DNA of 64,000 bases from Pandoraea commovens. GTDB lineage: Bacteria; Pseudomonadota; Gammaproteobacteria; Burkholderiales; Burkholderiaceae. The notes below the pieces were generated by a model. The model was given only the letters and a program-made list of their open reading frames with translations, ran no database searches and was not told where the DNA came from. This document shows positions 16,641-25,877 of the stretch, one piece after another. The position numbers and the translations under genes were made by a program. Location of the stretch: NCBI RefSeq assembly GCF_902459615.1, contig NZ_CABPSA010000002.1, positions 124,001 to 188,000 of the forward strand, written 5' to 3'. Every line of letters starts with the position of its first letter. The stretch's first letter is position 1.

Positions 16641-19600
16641 ATGGCTAATACCACTCTCGGCGTCAAGGTCGACGATATCCTGCGCACCCGTCTCAAGACG
16701 GCCGCCCAGCAAATCGAGCGCACTCCCCACTGGCTCATCAAACAGGCGATCTTTGCCTATCTGGAGCGCATCGAAAGCGGCGCGCTGCCGCCCGAGCTAA
16801 GCGGTGCAACCCAGTCGGGCACCGAGGTGATCGACGGCCATGCCGGCGACGACACCGTGCCGCACCCGTTCCTGGAGTTCGCGCAGAACGTGCAGCCGCA
16901 ATCGGTGCTGCGTGCGGCCATCACGGCTGCGTACCGTCGTCCGGAACCCGAGTGCGTGCCCGTGCTCGTCGGTCAGGCCAAGCTCGCACCGGCCACGGCC
17001 ACGCTCGCGTCCGATCTCGCCCGCAAGCTCGTCGTCGCCCTGCGCGGCAAGAGCACCGGCGGCGGCGTCGAAGGTCTGATCCACGAATTCTCGCTGTCGA
17101 GCCAGGAAGGCGTGGCGCTGATGTGTCTGGCCGAGGCGCTGCTGCGCATTCCCGACAAGGCCACGCGCGACGCGCTCATCCGCGACAAGATCAGCAAGGG
17201 CGACTGGCACGCTCATATGGGCAACTCGCCGTCGATGTTCGTCAACGCCGCGACCTGGGGCCTGATGATCACCGGCAAGCTCGTCACCACGACGAGCGAG
17301 GCAGGTCTGACCAAGGCCCTCACGCGCCTGATCGGCCGCGGCGGCGAACCGCTCATCCGCAAGGGCGTCGACATCGCCATGCGTCTGATGGGCGAGCAGT
17401 TCGTCACCGGTGAAACCATCTCCGAAGCCCTCGCGAATAGCCGCAAGTACGAAGCCCAAGGCTTCCGCTACTCGTACGACATGCTCGGCGAAGCTGCGAC
17501 GACGGAAGAAGACGCGCAGCGTTACTACGCCAGCTACGAGCAGGCGATTCATGCCATCGGCAAAGCGTCGGCCGGACGCGGCATCTATGAAGGCCCGGGC
17601 ATCTCGATCAAGCTCTCGGCCCTGCATCCGCGCTATTCGCGCAGCCAGCACGAGCGCACGGTCACCGAGCTGCTGCCGCGCGTGCAGGCGCTGGCCAAGC
17701 TGGCCCGCTCCTACGACATCGGCCTGAACATCGACGCCGAAGAAGCCGACCGACTCGAAATCTCGCTCGATCTGCTCGAAGCGCTGTGCTTCGATCCGGA
17801 ACTGGCTGGCTGGAACGGCATCGGCTTCGTGGTGCAGGCGTATCAGAAGCGCTGCCCGTTCGTGATCGACTTCATCATCGATCTGGCGCGCCGCAGCCGT
17901 CACCGCATCATGGTGCGTCTGGTCAAGGGCGCGTACTGGGACACCGAAATCAAGCGCGCGCAGGTCGACGGCCTCGAAGGCTATCCGGTCTACACCCGCA
18001 AGATCTATACGGACGTCTCGTACCTCGCCTGCGCGAAGAAGCTGCTCGCGGTGCCGGATGCCATCTATCCGCAATTCGCCACGCACAACGCGTACACGCT
18101 GTCGGCGATCTATCACCTCGCGGGCAATAACTACTACCCCGGCCAGTACGAGTTCCAGTGCCTGCACGGCATGGGTGAACCGCTGTACGAGGAAGTCGTC
18201 GGGGCCATCGCCGCAGGCAAACTGGCGCGACCGTGCCGCGTGTACGCCCCGGTCGGCACGCACGAAACGCTGCTCGCTTACCTCGTACGCCGTCTGCTGG
18301 AAAACGGCGCGAACACGTCGTTCGTCAACCGTATTGCAGACGAAACCGTCAGCGTCGACGAACTGATCGCCGACCCGATCACCGAAGCCGAGAAGGTGCA
18401 ACCGCTCGGCGCACCGCACGCCAAGATTCCGCTGCCGCGCGATCTGTACGGCACGTCGCGCGCCAACTCGTCGGGCTTCGATCTCTCGAACGAACACCGT
18501 CTGGCCTCATTGTCGTCGGCCCTGCTCGCCAGTGCTGGCACGCCGTGGCGCGCCGCCCCCATGCTGGGTGACGGCGAACGCACCGCAGGCACGCCGCGCG
18601 CCGTACGCAACCCGGCAGACCTTCGCGACATCGTGGGTCAGGTGATCGAAGCGACGTCCGCCGACGTGGAAGCCGCGCTCACGCACGCCGTGGCGGCGGC
18701 CCCGATCTGGCAGGCCACGCCGGTCGAAGAACGCGCCGACTGCCTGATGCGCTCGGCCGATCTGCTCGAAGCCCACATGCCTACGCTCATGGGCCTGTGC
18801 GTGCGTGAAGCGGGCAAGTCGCTGCCGAACGCGGTTGCGGAAGTTCGTGAAGCCGTCGACTTCCTGCGTTACTACGCCGCACAGATCCGTCAGGGCTTTT
18901 CGAACGATACGCACCGTCCGCTGGGCCCGGTCCTGTGTATCAGCCCGTGGAACTTCCCGCTCGCCATCTTCGTCGGTCAGGTCGCCGCAGCGCTGGCGGC
19001 CGGCAACCCGGTCATCGCCAAACCGGCCGAGCAAACCCCGCTCATCGCCGCCGAAGCCGTGCGTCTGATGCAAGCTGCCGGTGTGCCTTCCGGCGCACTG
19101 CAACTGCTGCCGGGCACGGGCGAGACCGTCGGTGCTGCGCTCGTTGCCGACGCCCGCACCAAGGCCGTGATGTTCACCGGTTCGACCGAAGTCGCCCGCA
19201 TCATCGCGCGCACGCTGGCCGATCGTCTGGACGCCAATGGCCGTCCGATCCCGCTGATCGCCGAGACCGGCGGTCAGAACGCCATGATCGTCGACTCGTC
19301 GGCGCTGCCCGAACAGGTCGTGTACGACGTGCTCGCCTCGGCCTTCGACTCGGCCGGTCAGCGCTGCTCGGCCCTGCGCGTGCTGTGCTTGCAGGACGAC
19401 ATCGCCGACAAGACGTTGCACATGCTCAAGGGCGCGATGCAGGAGCTTGCCATCGGCAACCCGGATCGTCTGTCCATCGACGTCGGCCCGGTGATCGACG
19501 CCGAAGCGCAGAACGGCATCACCCGTCACATCGAACAGATGCGCGGCAAGGGCTTCCCGGTCGAGCAACTGACGCTGCCGGACGCCGCTCGTCACGGCAC

Positions 19601-20555
19601 CTTCGTGCCGCCGACGCTCATCGAGCTCACCGACCTGAAGTCGCTGCAACGCGAAGTCTTCGGCCCGGTGCTGCACGTGATTCGCTTCAAGCGCGCGCAA
19701 CTCGACAAGCTGCTCGACCAGATCAACGGCACGGGCTACGGCCTGACGTTCGGTGTGCACACGCGGATCGACGAGACCATTGCTTATGTGACGGAGCGCG
19801 CGCACGTCGGTAACGTCTATGTGAACCGTAACGTGATCGGTGCTGTGGTCGGTGTGCAACCGTTCGGCGGCGAAGGTTTGTCTGGGACGGGTCCGAAAGC
19901 GGGCGGTCCGATGTATCTGCCGCGACTGCTGGCGACGCGTCCCGCCGCCCTCGCCCCGGAGCTGAACCGCAACGAAGCCGCGCTCTCACCGCTCGTGAAC
20001 TACCGCGACTGGCTCCGTCAGCAAGCGGACAGCGCCCCCGCCATCGATCGCGTCGACCGTTATCTGGCGACGTCCGCACTGGACGCCACCGCCGTGCTGC
20101 CCGGACCGACCGGCGAGCGCAACACGTACGGTCTGGAGCCGCGTGGCCCGGTGCTGTGCGTCGCGGCGACGACACTCGGTGCACGCACGCAACTCGCGGC
20201 CGTCCTGGCCACGGGTAACAACGCGGTGTTCACCGACAGCGCCGCCGCCCGTGAACTCGTGGGTGCGTTGCCCGCGACGCTCAAGGGACGTGCATCGGTG
20301 CTGGCGGCCGGCGCAGACGCCGCAAGCGAAGCGGCGCTGGCTGCGGTGCTGTTCGAAGGTGACAGCGACGAGTTGCGCGCCCTGAACCGCCGCATCGCCA
20401 CGCGCAACGGTCCGATTCTGTCGATGCAGGGTCTCGCCCCCGAAGCACTGGCGGCTGGCGACGACTACGCGCTGGAACGTCTGTTGTGCGAACGCTCGGT
20501 GTCGGTCAACACGGCCGCCGCTGGCGGTAACGCCAACCTCATGACCATCGGCTGA
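16641..20555 (+). CDS. putA: trifunctional proline utilisation protein PutA
   Basis: This 1304-residue protein couples proline dehydrogenase and glutamate-semialdehyde dehydrogenase, turning proline into glutamate at the inner membrane face. Residues 3-48 form a ribbon-helix-helix domain (TLGVKVDD...), so it is probably also its own repressor. The PRODH barrel covers ~230-500 (KGAYWDTEIKRAQ, GTHETLLAYL), the ALDH ~590-1010 with SPWNFPLAIF, ETGGQN and the catalytic Cys in SAGQRCS, and a C-terminal degenerate ALDH-like domain follows. The ATG at 16641 fits the family start; an upstream frame adds 16 unrelated residues. Confidence 0.96.
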   Translation: MANTTLGVKVDDILRTRLKTAAQQIERTPHWLIKQAIFAYLERIESGALPPELSGATQSGTEVIDGHAGDDTVPHPFLEFAQNVQPQSVLRAAITAAYRRPEPECVPVLVGQAKLAPATATLASDLARKLVVALRGKSTGGGVEGLIHEFSLSSQEGVALMCLAEALLRIPDKATRDALIRDKISKGDWHAHMGNSPSMFVNAATWGLMITGKLVTTTSEAGLTKALTRLIGRGGEPLIRKGVDIAMRLMGEQFVTGETISEALANSRKYEAQGFRYSYDMLGEAATTEEDAQRYYASYEQAIHAIGKASAGRGIYEGPGISIKLSALHPRYSRSQHERTVTELLPRVQALAKLARSYDIGLNIDAEEADRLEISLDLLEALCFDPELAGWNGIGFVVQAYQKRCPFVIDFIIDLARRSRHRIMVRLVKGAYWDTEIKRAQVDGLEGYPVYTRKIYTDVSYLACAKKLLAVPDAIYPQFATHNAYTLSAIYHLAGNNYYPGQYEFQCLHGMGEPLYEEVVGAIAAGKLARPCRVYAPVGTHETLLAYLVRRLLENGANTSFVNRIADETVSVDELIADPITEAEKVQPLGAPHAKIPLPRDLYGTSRANSSGFDLSNEHRLASLSSALLASAGTPWRAAPMLGDGERTAGTPRAVRNPADLRDIVGQVIEATSADVEAALTHAVAAAPIWQATPVEERADCLMRSADLLEAHMPTLMGLCVREAGKSLPNAVAEVREAVDFLRYYAAQIRQGFSNDTHRPLGPVLCISPWNFPLAIFVGQVAAALAAGNPVIAKPAEQTPLIAAEAVRLMQAAGVPSGALQLLPGTGETVGAALVADARTKAVMFTGSTEVARIIARTLADRLDANGRPIPLIAETGGQNAMIVDSSALPEQVVYDVLASAFDSAGQRCSALRVLCLQDDIADKTLHMLKGAMQELAIGNPDRLSIDVGPVIDAEAQNGITRHIEQMRGKGFPVEQLTLPDAARHGTFVPPTLIELTDLKSLQREVFGPVLHVIRFKRAQLDKLLDQINGTGYGLTFGVHTRIDETIAYVTERAHVGNVYVNRNVIGAVVGVQPFGGEGLSGTGPKAGGPMYLPRLLATRPAALAPELNRNEAALSPLVNYRDWLRQQADSAPAIDRVDRYLATSALDATAVLPGPTGERNTYGLEPRGPVLCVAATTLGARTQLAAVLATGNNAVFTDSAAARELVGALPATLKGRASVLAAGADAASEAALAAVLFEGDSDELRALNRRIATRNGPILSMQGLAPEALAAGDDYALERLLCERSVSVNTAAAGGNANLMTIG

Positions 20556-21026
20556 TCTTTCGAGCCATCGATGTCACCCCGCCGGATTTGGCGACGTCTC
20601 CTCCCGGATTCGTCCTAAATCTGGCGGTGTCGTTTCCTTCAGTTATCCCGTCATTTCCCCGCTAACGCGCCGGTTTCACCCTGAATCCGGAATGCGTCGT
20701 CACAGCAACGCCCGCCTCAAACGTCTCGCACAAGACCGCTCCCAGCGCACGCCGCAGCCTCTGTAATACCGTCCGTAATTCCTGCGCACTATCGTTACTT
20801 CACTTGCGCCTTCGTCGCACCGCTAATTGCGTACATGCGCAATTTGAGCGAAATCGGGGTATCGTCGCGCCCGCCCCCGACATATAACGCGTCTCACCGC
20901 CTTCGAGCGGTTAACCCGTGCCGACGACACGTATCGTCGGCCATTGCGGTCTTCAGCACGCGTTTGCCCCTTTCGTCATGCCGGAAGACAGGCACGGCGC
21001 GCTCCTGAGCCGTACAAGGAGGCAAC
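20556..21026. other. putA-putP intergenic region
   Basis: The 471 bases hold no supported gene. The last part carries the GGAGG ribosome site of putP. A 20-base palindrome at 20825-20844 is the only conspicuous element. No GTTGCA/TGCAAC hexamer is present here, unlike upstream of putA. Confidence 0.4.
20825..20844. promoter_or_regulatory. perfect palindrome upstream of putP
   Basis: AATTGCG and CGCAATT are perfectly inverted around six bases (TACATG), about 180 bases before the putP ATG. The size and symmetry fit a dimeric regulator. The half-site ATTGCG resembles but does not equal the GTTGCA hexamer before putA. The binding protein is unknown. Confidence 0.4.
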
Positions 21027-22580
21027 ATGTCCCTTTGGAATCCCACGGCGGTCTCGTTCACCGTCTATTTGCTGTTGATGCTGGTGATCGGCTGGCTCGG
21101 TTACCGATCAACCAACAACCTCTCGGACTACATTCTGGGTGGACGCCGTCTCGGCAGCTTCGTTACCGCGCTGTCCGCAGGCGCCTCCGACATGAGCGGC
21201 TGGCTGCTGCTCGGCTTGCCCGGCGCAATCTACGTCGGTGGCCTGTCCGGTGTCTGGATCGCCATCGGTCTGGCCATCGGCGCGTGGGCCAACTGGCGTC
21301 TCGTGGCGGCACGGCTACGGGTACACACGGAAGTCTGCGGCAACGCGCTGACGCTGCCCGAATACCTGACGCAACGCTTCGGCGACCGTAGTCACGTATT
21401 GCGCATCGTCACGGCGCTCGTGATTCTCACGTTCTTCACGATCTATTGCGCCTCGGGCGTGGTGGCCGGTGCACGTCTGTTCGAGACGATGTTCGGACTC
21501 GACTATCACACCGCCCTGTGGATCGGCGCGGTCGCGACCATCGCTTACGTCTTCATCGGCGGCTTCCTCGCTGTGAGCTGGACGGACACGGTGCAGGCCT
21601 CGCTGATGTTCGCAGCACTCGTCGTCACGCCGATTGCCGTCATTACCATCGACGGCGGACCGGTCGCGGCGGTCACAGCAGTCACGGCCGTGCATCCTGC
21701 ACACACCGACTGGTTCGGCGATCTCGCGCCCATCGGCGTGATTTCGATGCTCGCGTGGGGCCTCGGCTATTTCGGCCAGCCGCACATTCTGGTGCGCTTT
21801 ATGGCCGCGCGTTCGGCAGCGGCAATTCCGCAGGCGCGTCGCATCTGCATGACGTGGATGGTGCTGTGCCTGGCGGGCGCGGTGGCCGTGGGCTTCTTCG
21901 GTCTGGCGTTCTATAGCGCGCGTCCCGAGCTGGGTGCGGGCGTGCAGGCGAACGCCGAAACCATCTTCATGGCGCTCACGACGCAACTCTTCACGCCGTG
22001 GCTTGCGGGCGTACTGCTGGCCGCGATTCTCGCAGCCGTCATGAGCACGCTGTCGTGCCAGTTGCTGGTGTGCTCCAGCGCGCTCACGGAAGACCTCTAC
22101 AAGACCTTTGCGCGCGGGCCGGTGAGCCAGAAGCGTCTCGTGTGGATCGGTCGCGCCATGGTGCTGGCCGTGGCCGTCGTGGCCGTGCTGCTCGCGATGG
22201 ATCCGGAGAGCCGCGTGCTGGGCATGGTCAGCTATGCCTGGGCGGGTTTCGGAGCGGCCTTCGGTCCGCTGGTACTGGCTACCCTGCTGTGGCCGCGCGT
22301 CACGCGTAACGGGGCCCTGGCGGGCATCGTGGTCGGGGCGGCGACCGTCCTGATCTGGAAGCAATTCGGCTGGTTCGACCTGTACGAAATCGTGCCGGGC
22401 TTCGCGCTGGGCGGTCTGGCACTGTATGTCGTCAGCCGACTGGATCGTGCGCCGAGCGCCGAGGTACTGGCCCGTTACGCCGCCGCCGAAACGATGCTGA
22501 AGGACATTCGCGAAGGCAAATCGACCGGCGAAGTTATGGGCGGTGGCACCGACGCTCCGGTGGCGCAACCTTCGCCATAA
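21027..22580 (+). CDS. putP: sodium/proline symporter
   Basis: The 517-residue protein is an SSS-family transporter of ~13 membrane helices. The N-terminal sodium-site helix (YRSTNNLSDYILGGRRLG, then SAGASDMSGWLLLGLPG) matches PutP. It would import proline with Na+ for PutA, whose gene lies directly upstream. The ribosome site AAGGAGG lies six bases before the ATG. The C-terminal ~40 residues are cytoplasmic and variable. Confidence 0.93.
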   Translation: MSLWNPTAVSFTVYLLLMLVIGWLGYRSTNNLSDYILGGRRLGSFVTALSAGASDMSGWLLLGLPGAIYVGGLSGVWIAIGLAIGAWANWRLVAARLRVHTEVCGNALTLPEYLTQRFGDRSHVLRIVTALVILTFFTIYCASGVVAGARLFETMFGLDYHTALWIGAVATIAYVFIGGFLAVSWTDTVQASLMFAALVVTPIAVITIDGGPVAAVTAVTAVHPAHTDWFGDLAPIGVISMLAWGLGYFGQPHILVRFMAARSAAAIPQARRICMTWMVLCLAGAVAVGFFGLAFYSARPELGAGVQANAETIFMALTTQLFTPWLAGVLLAAILAAVMSTLSCQLLVCSSALTEDLYKTFARGPVSQKRLVWIGRAMVLAVAVVAVLLAMDPESRVLGMVSYAWAGFGAAFGPLVLATLLWPRVTRNGALAGIVVGAATVLIWKQFGWFDLYEIVPGFALGGLALYVVSRLDRAPSAEVLARYAAAETMLKDIREGKSTGEVMGGGTDAPVAQPSP

Positions 22581-22787
22581 GGCGGTAGCACCTTCTATCG
22601 GAATTTCTCCCTCTTGACCGACGCGAGCAGCCATCCAATACTGCCGCGTCGGACGCATTTTGCGTTTGATTGCGATTGATGCCGCCACGGGTCAACCGGC
22701 CCGATGTTGACGGCGTTTCAAGAAAGGCGTGCCGCGGCGATCCCGCAGACACGCCACTCACGACAAACACATGCAAGGAGAGGGTTG

Positions 22788-23930
22788 ATGCAATCGAAGC
22801 TTACGGCTAGCGCCGTCGCAGTCGCGGGGCTGCTCGCATTTGGCGCGGCTAACGCGCAACAGGCGCAGGAAGTGAAGGTTGGTTTTGCCGCACCGCTTAC
22901 GGGCGCACAGGCCCACTACGGCAAGGACATGCAGAACGGCATTCAACTGGCCATCGACGAGTACAACGCCACCAAGCCGACCATCGAAGGCAAGCCGGTG
23001 AAGTTCGTGCTGCAATCCGAAGACGATGCGGCCGACCCGCGTCAGGGCGCGCTCGTTGCACAGAAGCTGGTCGACAACGGCATCAAGGGCATGCTCGGCC
23101 ACTTCAACTCCGGCACGACCATTCCCGCGTCGCGCATCTACGCGCAGGCCGGTATTCCTGAAATCGCCATGGCCACGGCCCCGGAATACACCAAGCAGGG
23201 CTTCAAGACGACGTTCCGCATGATGACGTCCGACATCCAGCAGGGTTCGGTCGTCGGCTCGTTTGCTGTCAAGAAGCTGGGCTTCAAGAACATCGCCATC
23301 GTGGATGACCGTACCGCTTACGGTAAGGGTCTCGCAGACGAGTTCGAAAAGGCCGCCAAGGCTGCCGGCGGCAAGATCGTGCGTCGCGAATTCGCCAACG
23401 ACAAGGCCGTGGACTTCCGCGCCATTCTCACGAACCTGAAGCGCTCGAACCCGGACGTGGTGTTCTACGGCGGTGCCGACGCACAAGCTGGCCCGCTCGC
23501 CAAGCAAATGCGCGAACTCGGTATCAAGGCCACGCTGATGGCTGGCGAAATGGTCAAGTCGGACGCCTTCCTGAAGATCGCCGGTGACGCCGCCAACGGT
23601 TCGGTCGTCTCGCTCGCCGGTCTGCCGCTCGACAAGATGCCCGGTGGCGCCGCTTACGAGTCGCGCTACAAGGCCAAGTTCGGCGCTGCTCCGGAAACGT
23701 ACTCGCCGTACGCTTACGATGGCGCAATGGCCATGATGTCGGCCATGAAGAAGGCCAACTCGACGGACCCGGCCAAGTACCTGCCGGCGCTGGCGAAGAC
23801 GAGCATGCCCGGCGTAACCACGCGTGAGCTGGCTTACGACAACGTGGGCGATCTGAAGTACGGCTCGATCACGCTGTACAAGGTCGTGGACGGCAAGTGG
23901 ACCGTGCTGGAAACCGTCAGCGGCAAGTAA
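22788..23930 (+). CDS. branched-chain amino acid ABC transporter, periplasmic binding protein
   Basis: The 380-residue protein has a signal ending in ANAQQ and the type I periplasmic binding fold of LivJ/LivK: VKVGFAAPLTG at the start, the GMLGHFNSG segment and the DDRTAYGKG motif. It would deliver branched-chain or related amino acids to a LivHMGF complex, whose genes are not in this window, so it is an orphan component. AAGGAGAG precedes the ATG. A strong terminator follows. Confidence 0.88.
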   Translation: MQSKLTASAVAVAGLLAFGAANAQQAQEVKVGFAAPLTGAQAHYGKDMQNGIQLAIDEYNATKPTIEGKPVKFVLQSEDDAADPRQGALVAQKLVDNGIKGMLGHFNSGTTIPASRIYAQAGIPEIAMATAPEYTKQGFKTTFRMMTSDIQQGSVVGSFAVKKLGFKNIAIVDDRTAYGKGLADEFEKAAKAAGGKIVRREFANDKAVDFRAILTNLKRSNPDVVFYGGADAQAGPLAKQMRELGIKATLMAGEMVKSDAFLKIAGDAANGSVVSLAGLPLDKMPGGAAYESRYKAKFGAAPETYSPYAYDGAMAMMSAMKKANSTDPAKYLPALAKTSMPGVTTRELAYDNVGDLKYGSITLYKVVDGKWTVLETVSGK

Positions 23931-23986
23931 GCCATCGACGTGCCTGAGCGTCGACACTTAGCGCGCAAGGCACCGCAGTAAAACGG

Positions 23987-24027
23987 CAAGGGCCGGTGAG
24001 GATGACTCACCGGCCCTTGTGCTTTTT
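23987..24027 (+). terminator. rho-independent terminator
   Basis: A perfect 14-base stem (23987-24000 with 24006-24019) with a 5-base loop is followed by TGCTTTTT. It ends transcription of the branched-chain binding protein gene and also lies near the end of the convergent AGCS gene. Confidence 0.88.
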
Positions 24028-24070
24028 GACGCGTCTGGAACGATGGTGCGCTCCGGACCGCGCCGTTCGA

Positions 24071-25576
24071 TCAGACAGCGTTCGGGGTTATTGCATCCTC
24101 GGCATCTTCGCCGCGCCGACCGGCCACCTTATCGCCAGCGGTCTTCGACTCGCGCGTCGCGGGCCAGACATCCGCGGGCAACTTCGCGCGCAACTCGGGC
24201 GGCAATGCGTCGCGTGCGAAGACGGGTTCGGCAACCCCCGCCTTGCGTTGCGTCTGATAGTCGCACCACGCCGCCTGCGCGTAACGTATCAACAGGCCAA
24301 TCGCGACGAGGTTGATGAACGCCATCAACGCCGTGCCGACATCGGCAAAGCTCCACACCAGCGGCAAGCTCGCGACGGAACCCAGCATGACCGCGAGCAG
24401 AACGAAGGCACGGAAGATGTTGAGGAGCCACACGCGTTGCGTCAGGAAGTCCATATTCACTTCGGCAAACGCGTAATTGCCGAGCACGCTCGAATATGCG
24501 AGGAAAAATACGGTGATACCGGTGAAGATCACTGCCCAGTCGCCGAAGTGCACGCCCAGCGCGCGTTGCGTCAGCACAGCGCCTTCCGGTCCCGAGCCGG
24601 GGATGAACTGCCCCGAAAGCAAAATCATGAATGCCGTGGCCGAACATACGACGATGGTGTCGAAAAACACGCCGAGCATCTGCATGAGTCCCTGCTGCAC
24701 CGGATGCTTCGTCGTGGCCACCGCCGCCGCGTTGGGCGCACTGCCCATGCCAGCCTCGTTAGAGAAGAGGCCGCGCTTCACGCCCATCAGCATCGCCTGA
24801 CCGACAGCGTATCCCACAATGCCGCCCGCCGCTGGCTCAAGGCCGAACGCATGACGCCAGATCATGGCGATCATGCCGGGGATTTGATCGATGTTCACGA
24901 GACAGACGTACGCCGCCATACCAAGATACAAGACGGCCATGACCGGCACGATCCATTGTGCGAAGCGAGCCACGCGCCGCACCCCGCCATAGATGATCGG
25001 CGCGGTCAGCAGCACGAGCGAGATACCGATCCACTGCGGCTCCCAGCCGAATGCCGCTTCGAGTGCATTCGCAATCGAATTGGACTGCACGGAGTTCAGC
25101 GCAAAGCCGAACGTGTAAAGCAACACCACGGCGAAAACGACGGCGAACTTGTGCGAACCGAGTCCGAGCCGGATGTAATACGCCGGTCCGCCGCGAAACG
25201 TGCTGTCGTGGTGAGGAATTTTGAAGATTTGCGCGAGCGTCGATTCGACGAACGCCGAGGCCATGCCCAGCAACGCCGTCATCCACATCCAGAAAATAGC
25301 GCCCGGACCGCCAATGGTCAGCGCGACCGCGACACCTGCGATATTGCCAGTGCCGACGCGGCTGGCGAGCCCGGTCGCGAAGGCCTGAAACGGGGAAATG
25401 CCAGACGTACCGCCAGAAGTGCGCAGCAAGCTGACGCTATGCACAAATGCGCGGATCTGAATGCCGCCGAACCGCAAGGTGAAATACAAGCCCGCGCCAA
25501 GCAGGGCAATGACCAGCGGGTAGCCGGATAGCGTCCCGCCAATCGCGTCGACCGCCGAATTGAGCCAACTTTCCAT
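24071..25576 (-). CDS. sodium:alanine/glycine symporter (AGCS family)
   Basis: The 501-residue protein is an inner-membrane AGCS transporter with ~10-11 helices. The family signature GGPGAIFWMWMTALLGMA and the SNEAGMGSAP segment are present. It imports alanine or glycine with Na+. It lies among amino-acid catabolism genes, with sdaA and the glycine cleavage operon a few kilobases away on the same strand, but is not co-transcribed with them. The C-terminal tail after the last helix is hydrophilic. Confidence 0.92.
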   Translation of the reverse strand: MESWLNSAVDAIGGTLSGYPLVIALLGAGLYFTLRFGGIQIRAFVHSVSLLRTSGGTSGISPFQAFATGLASRVGTGNIAGVAVALTIGGPGAIFWMWMTALLGMASAFVESTLAQIFKIPHHDSTFRGGPAYYIRLGLGSHKFAVVFAVVLLYTFGFALNSVQSNSIANALEAAFGWEPQWIGISLVLLTAPIIYGGVRRVARFAQWIVPVMAVLYLGMAAYVCLVNIDQIPGMIAMIWRHAFGLEPAAGGIVGYAVGQAMLMGVKRGLFSNEAGMGSAPNAAAVATTKHPVQQGLMQMLGVFFDTIVVCSATAFMILLSGQFIPGSGPEGAVLTQRALGVHFGDWAVIFTGITVFFLAYSSVLGNYAFAEVNMDFLTQRVWLLNIFRAFVLLAVMLGSVASLPLVWSFADVGTALMAFINLVAIGLLIRYAQAAWCDYQTQRKAGVAEPVFARDALPPELRAKLPADVWPATRESKTAGDKVAGRRGEDAEDAITPNAV

Positions 25577-25877
25577 CGATTGCGTCTCCTTTCGTAACCG
25601 CCTGTCGTCCCCCGGGAAATCAGGGTGTGAGGCAGGAGAATCGCAACATTTCGCGCAGTTCGGGACTTTGTCGCTGCACTTTACGTTTATTCCTAATCGC
25701 CGACGCCTTTGAGGTCACCACCCTCCGCGCGCGGGCAATAAAAAAGCCGCTCGGCATTCGCCGGGCGGCTCAAAGACAAGGCAAGGAGACATCGGCGGGT
25801 AGATTAACCGGGGAATATGTCGAGGGTGTGACGCGCGGAAGGACTTGCGGTGGGGAGGGTAATCGGCAGGCGGCAAT
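25577..25877. other. intergenic region after the PilV-like gene
   Basis: The 301 bases hold a leftward terminator hairpin (25739-25771) and otherwise no supported gene. The ribosome site of the AGCS gene (GGAGACG) lies at its left end, just after 25576. Confidence 0.45.
25739..25771 (-). terminator. rho-independent terminator of the PilV-like gene
   Basis: Read on the minus strand, AGCCGC pairs with GCGGCT and CGGC with GCCG in one long stem, followed by six T. It lies ~107 bases after the stop of the PilV-like gene and probably ends that transcript. Confidence 0.8.
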
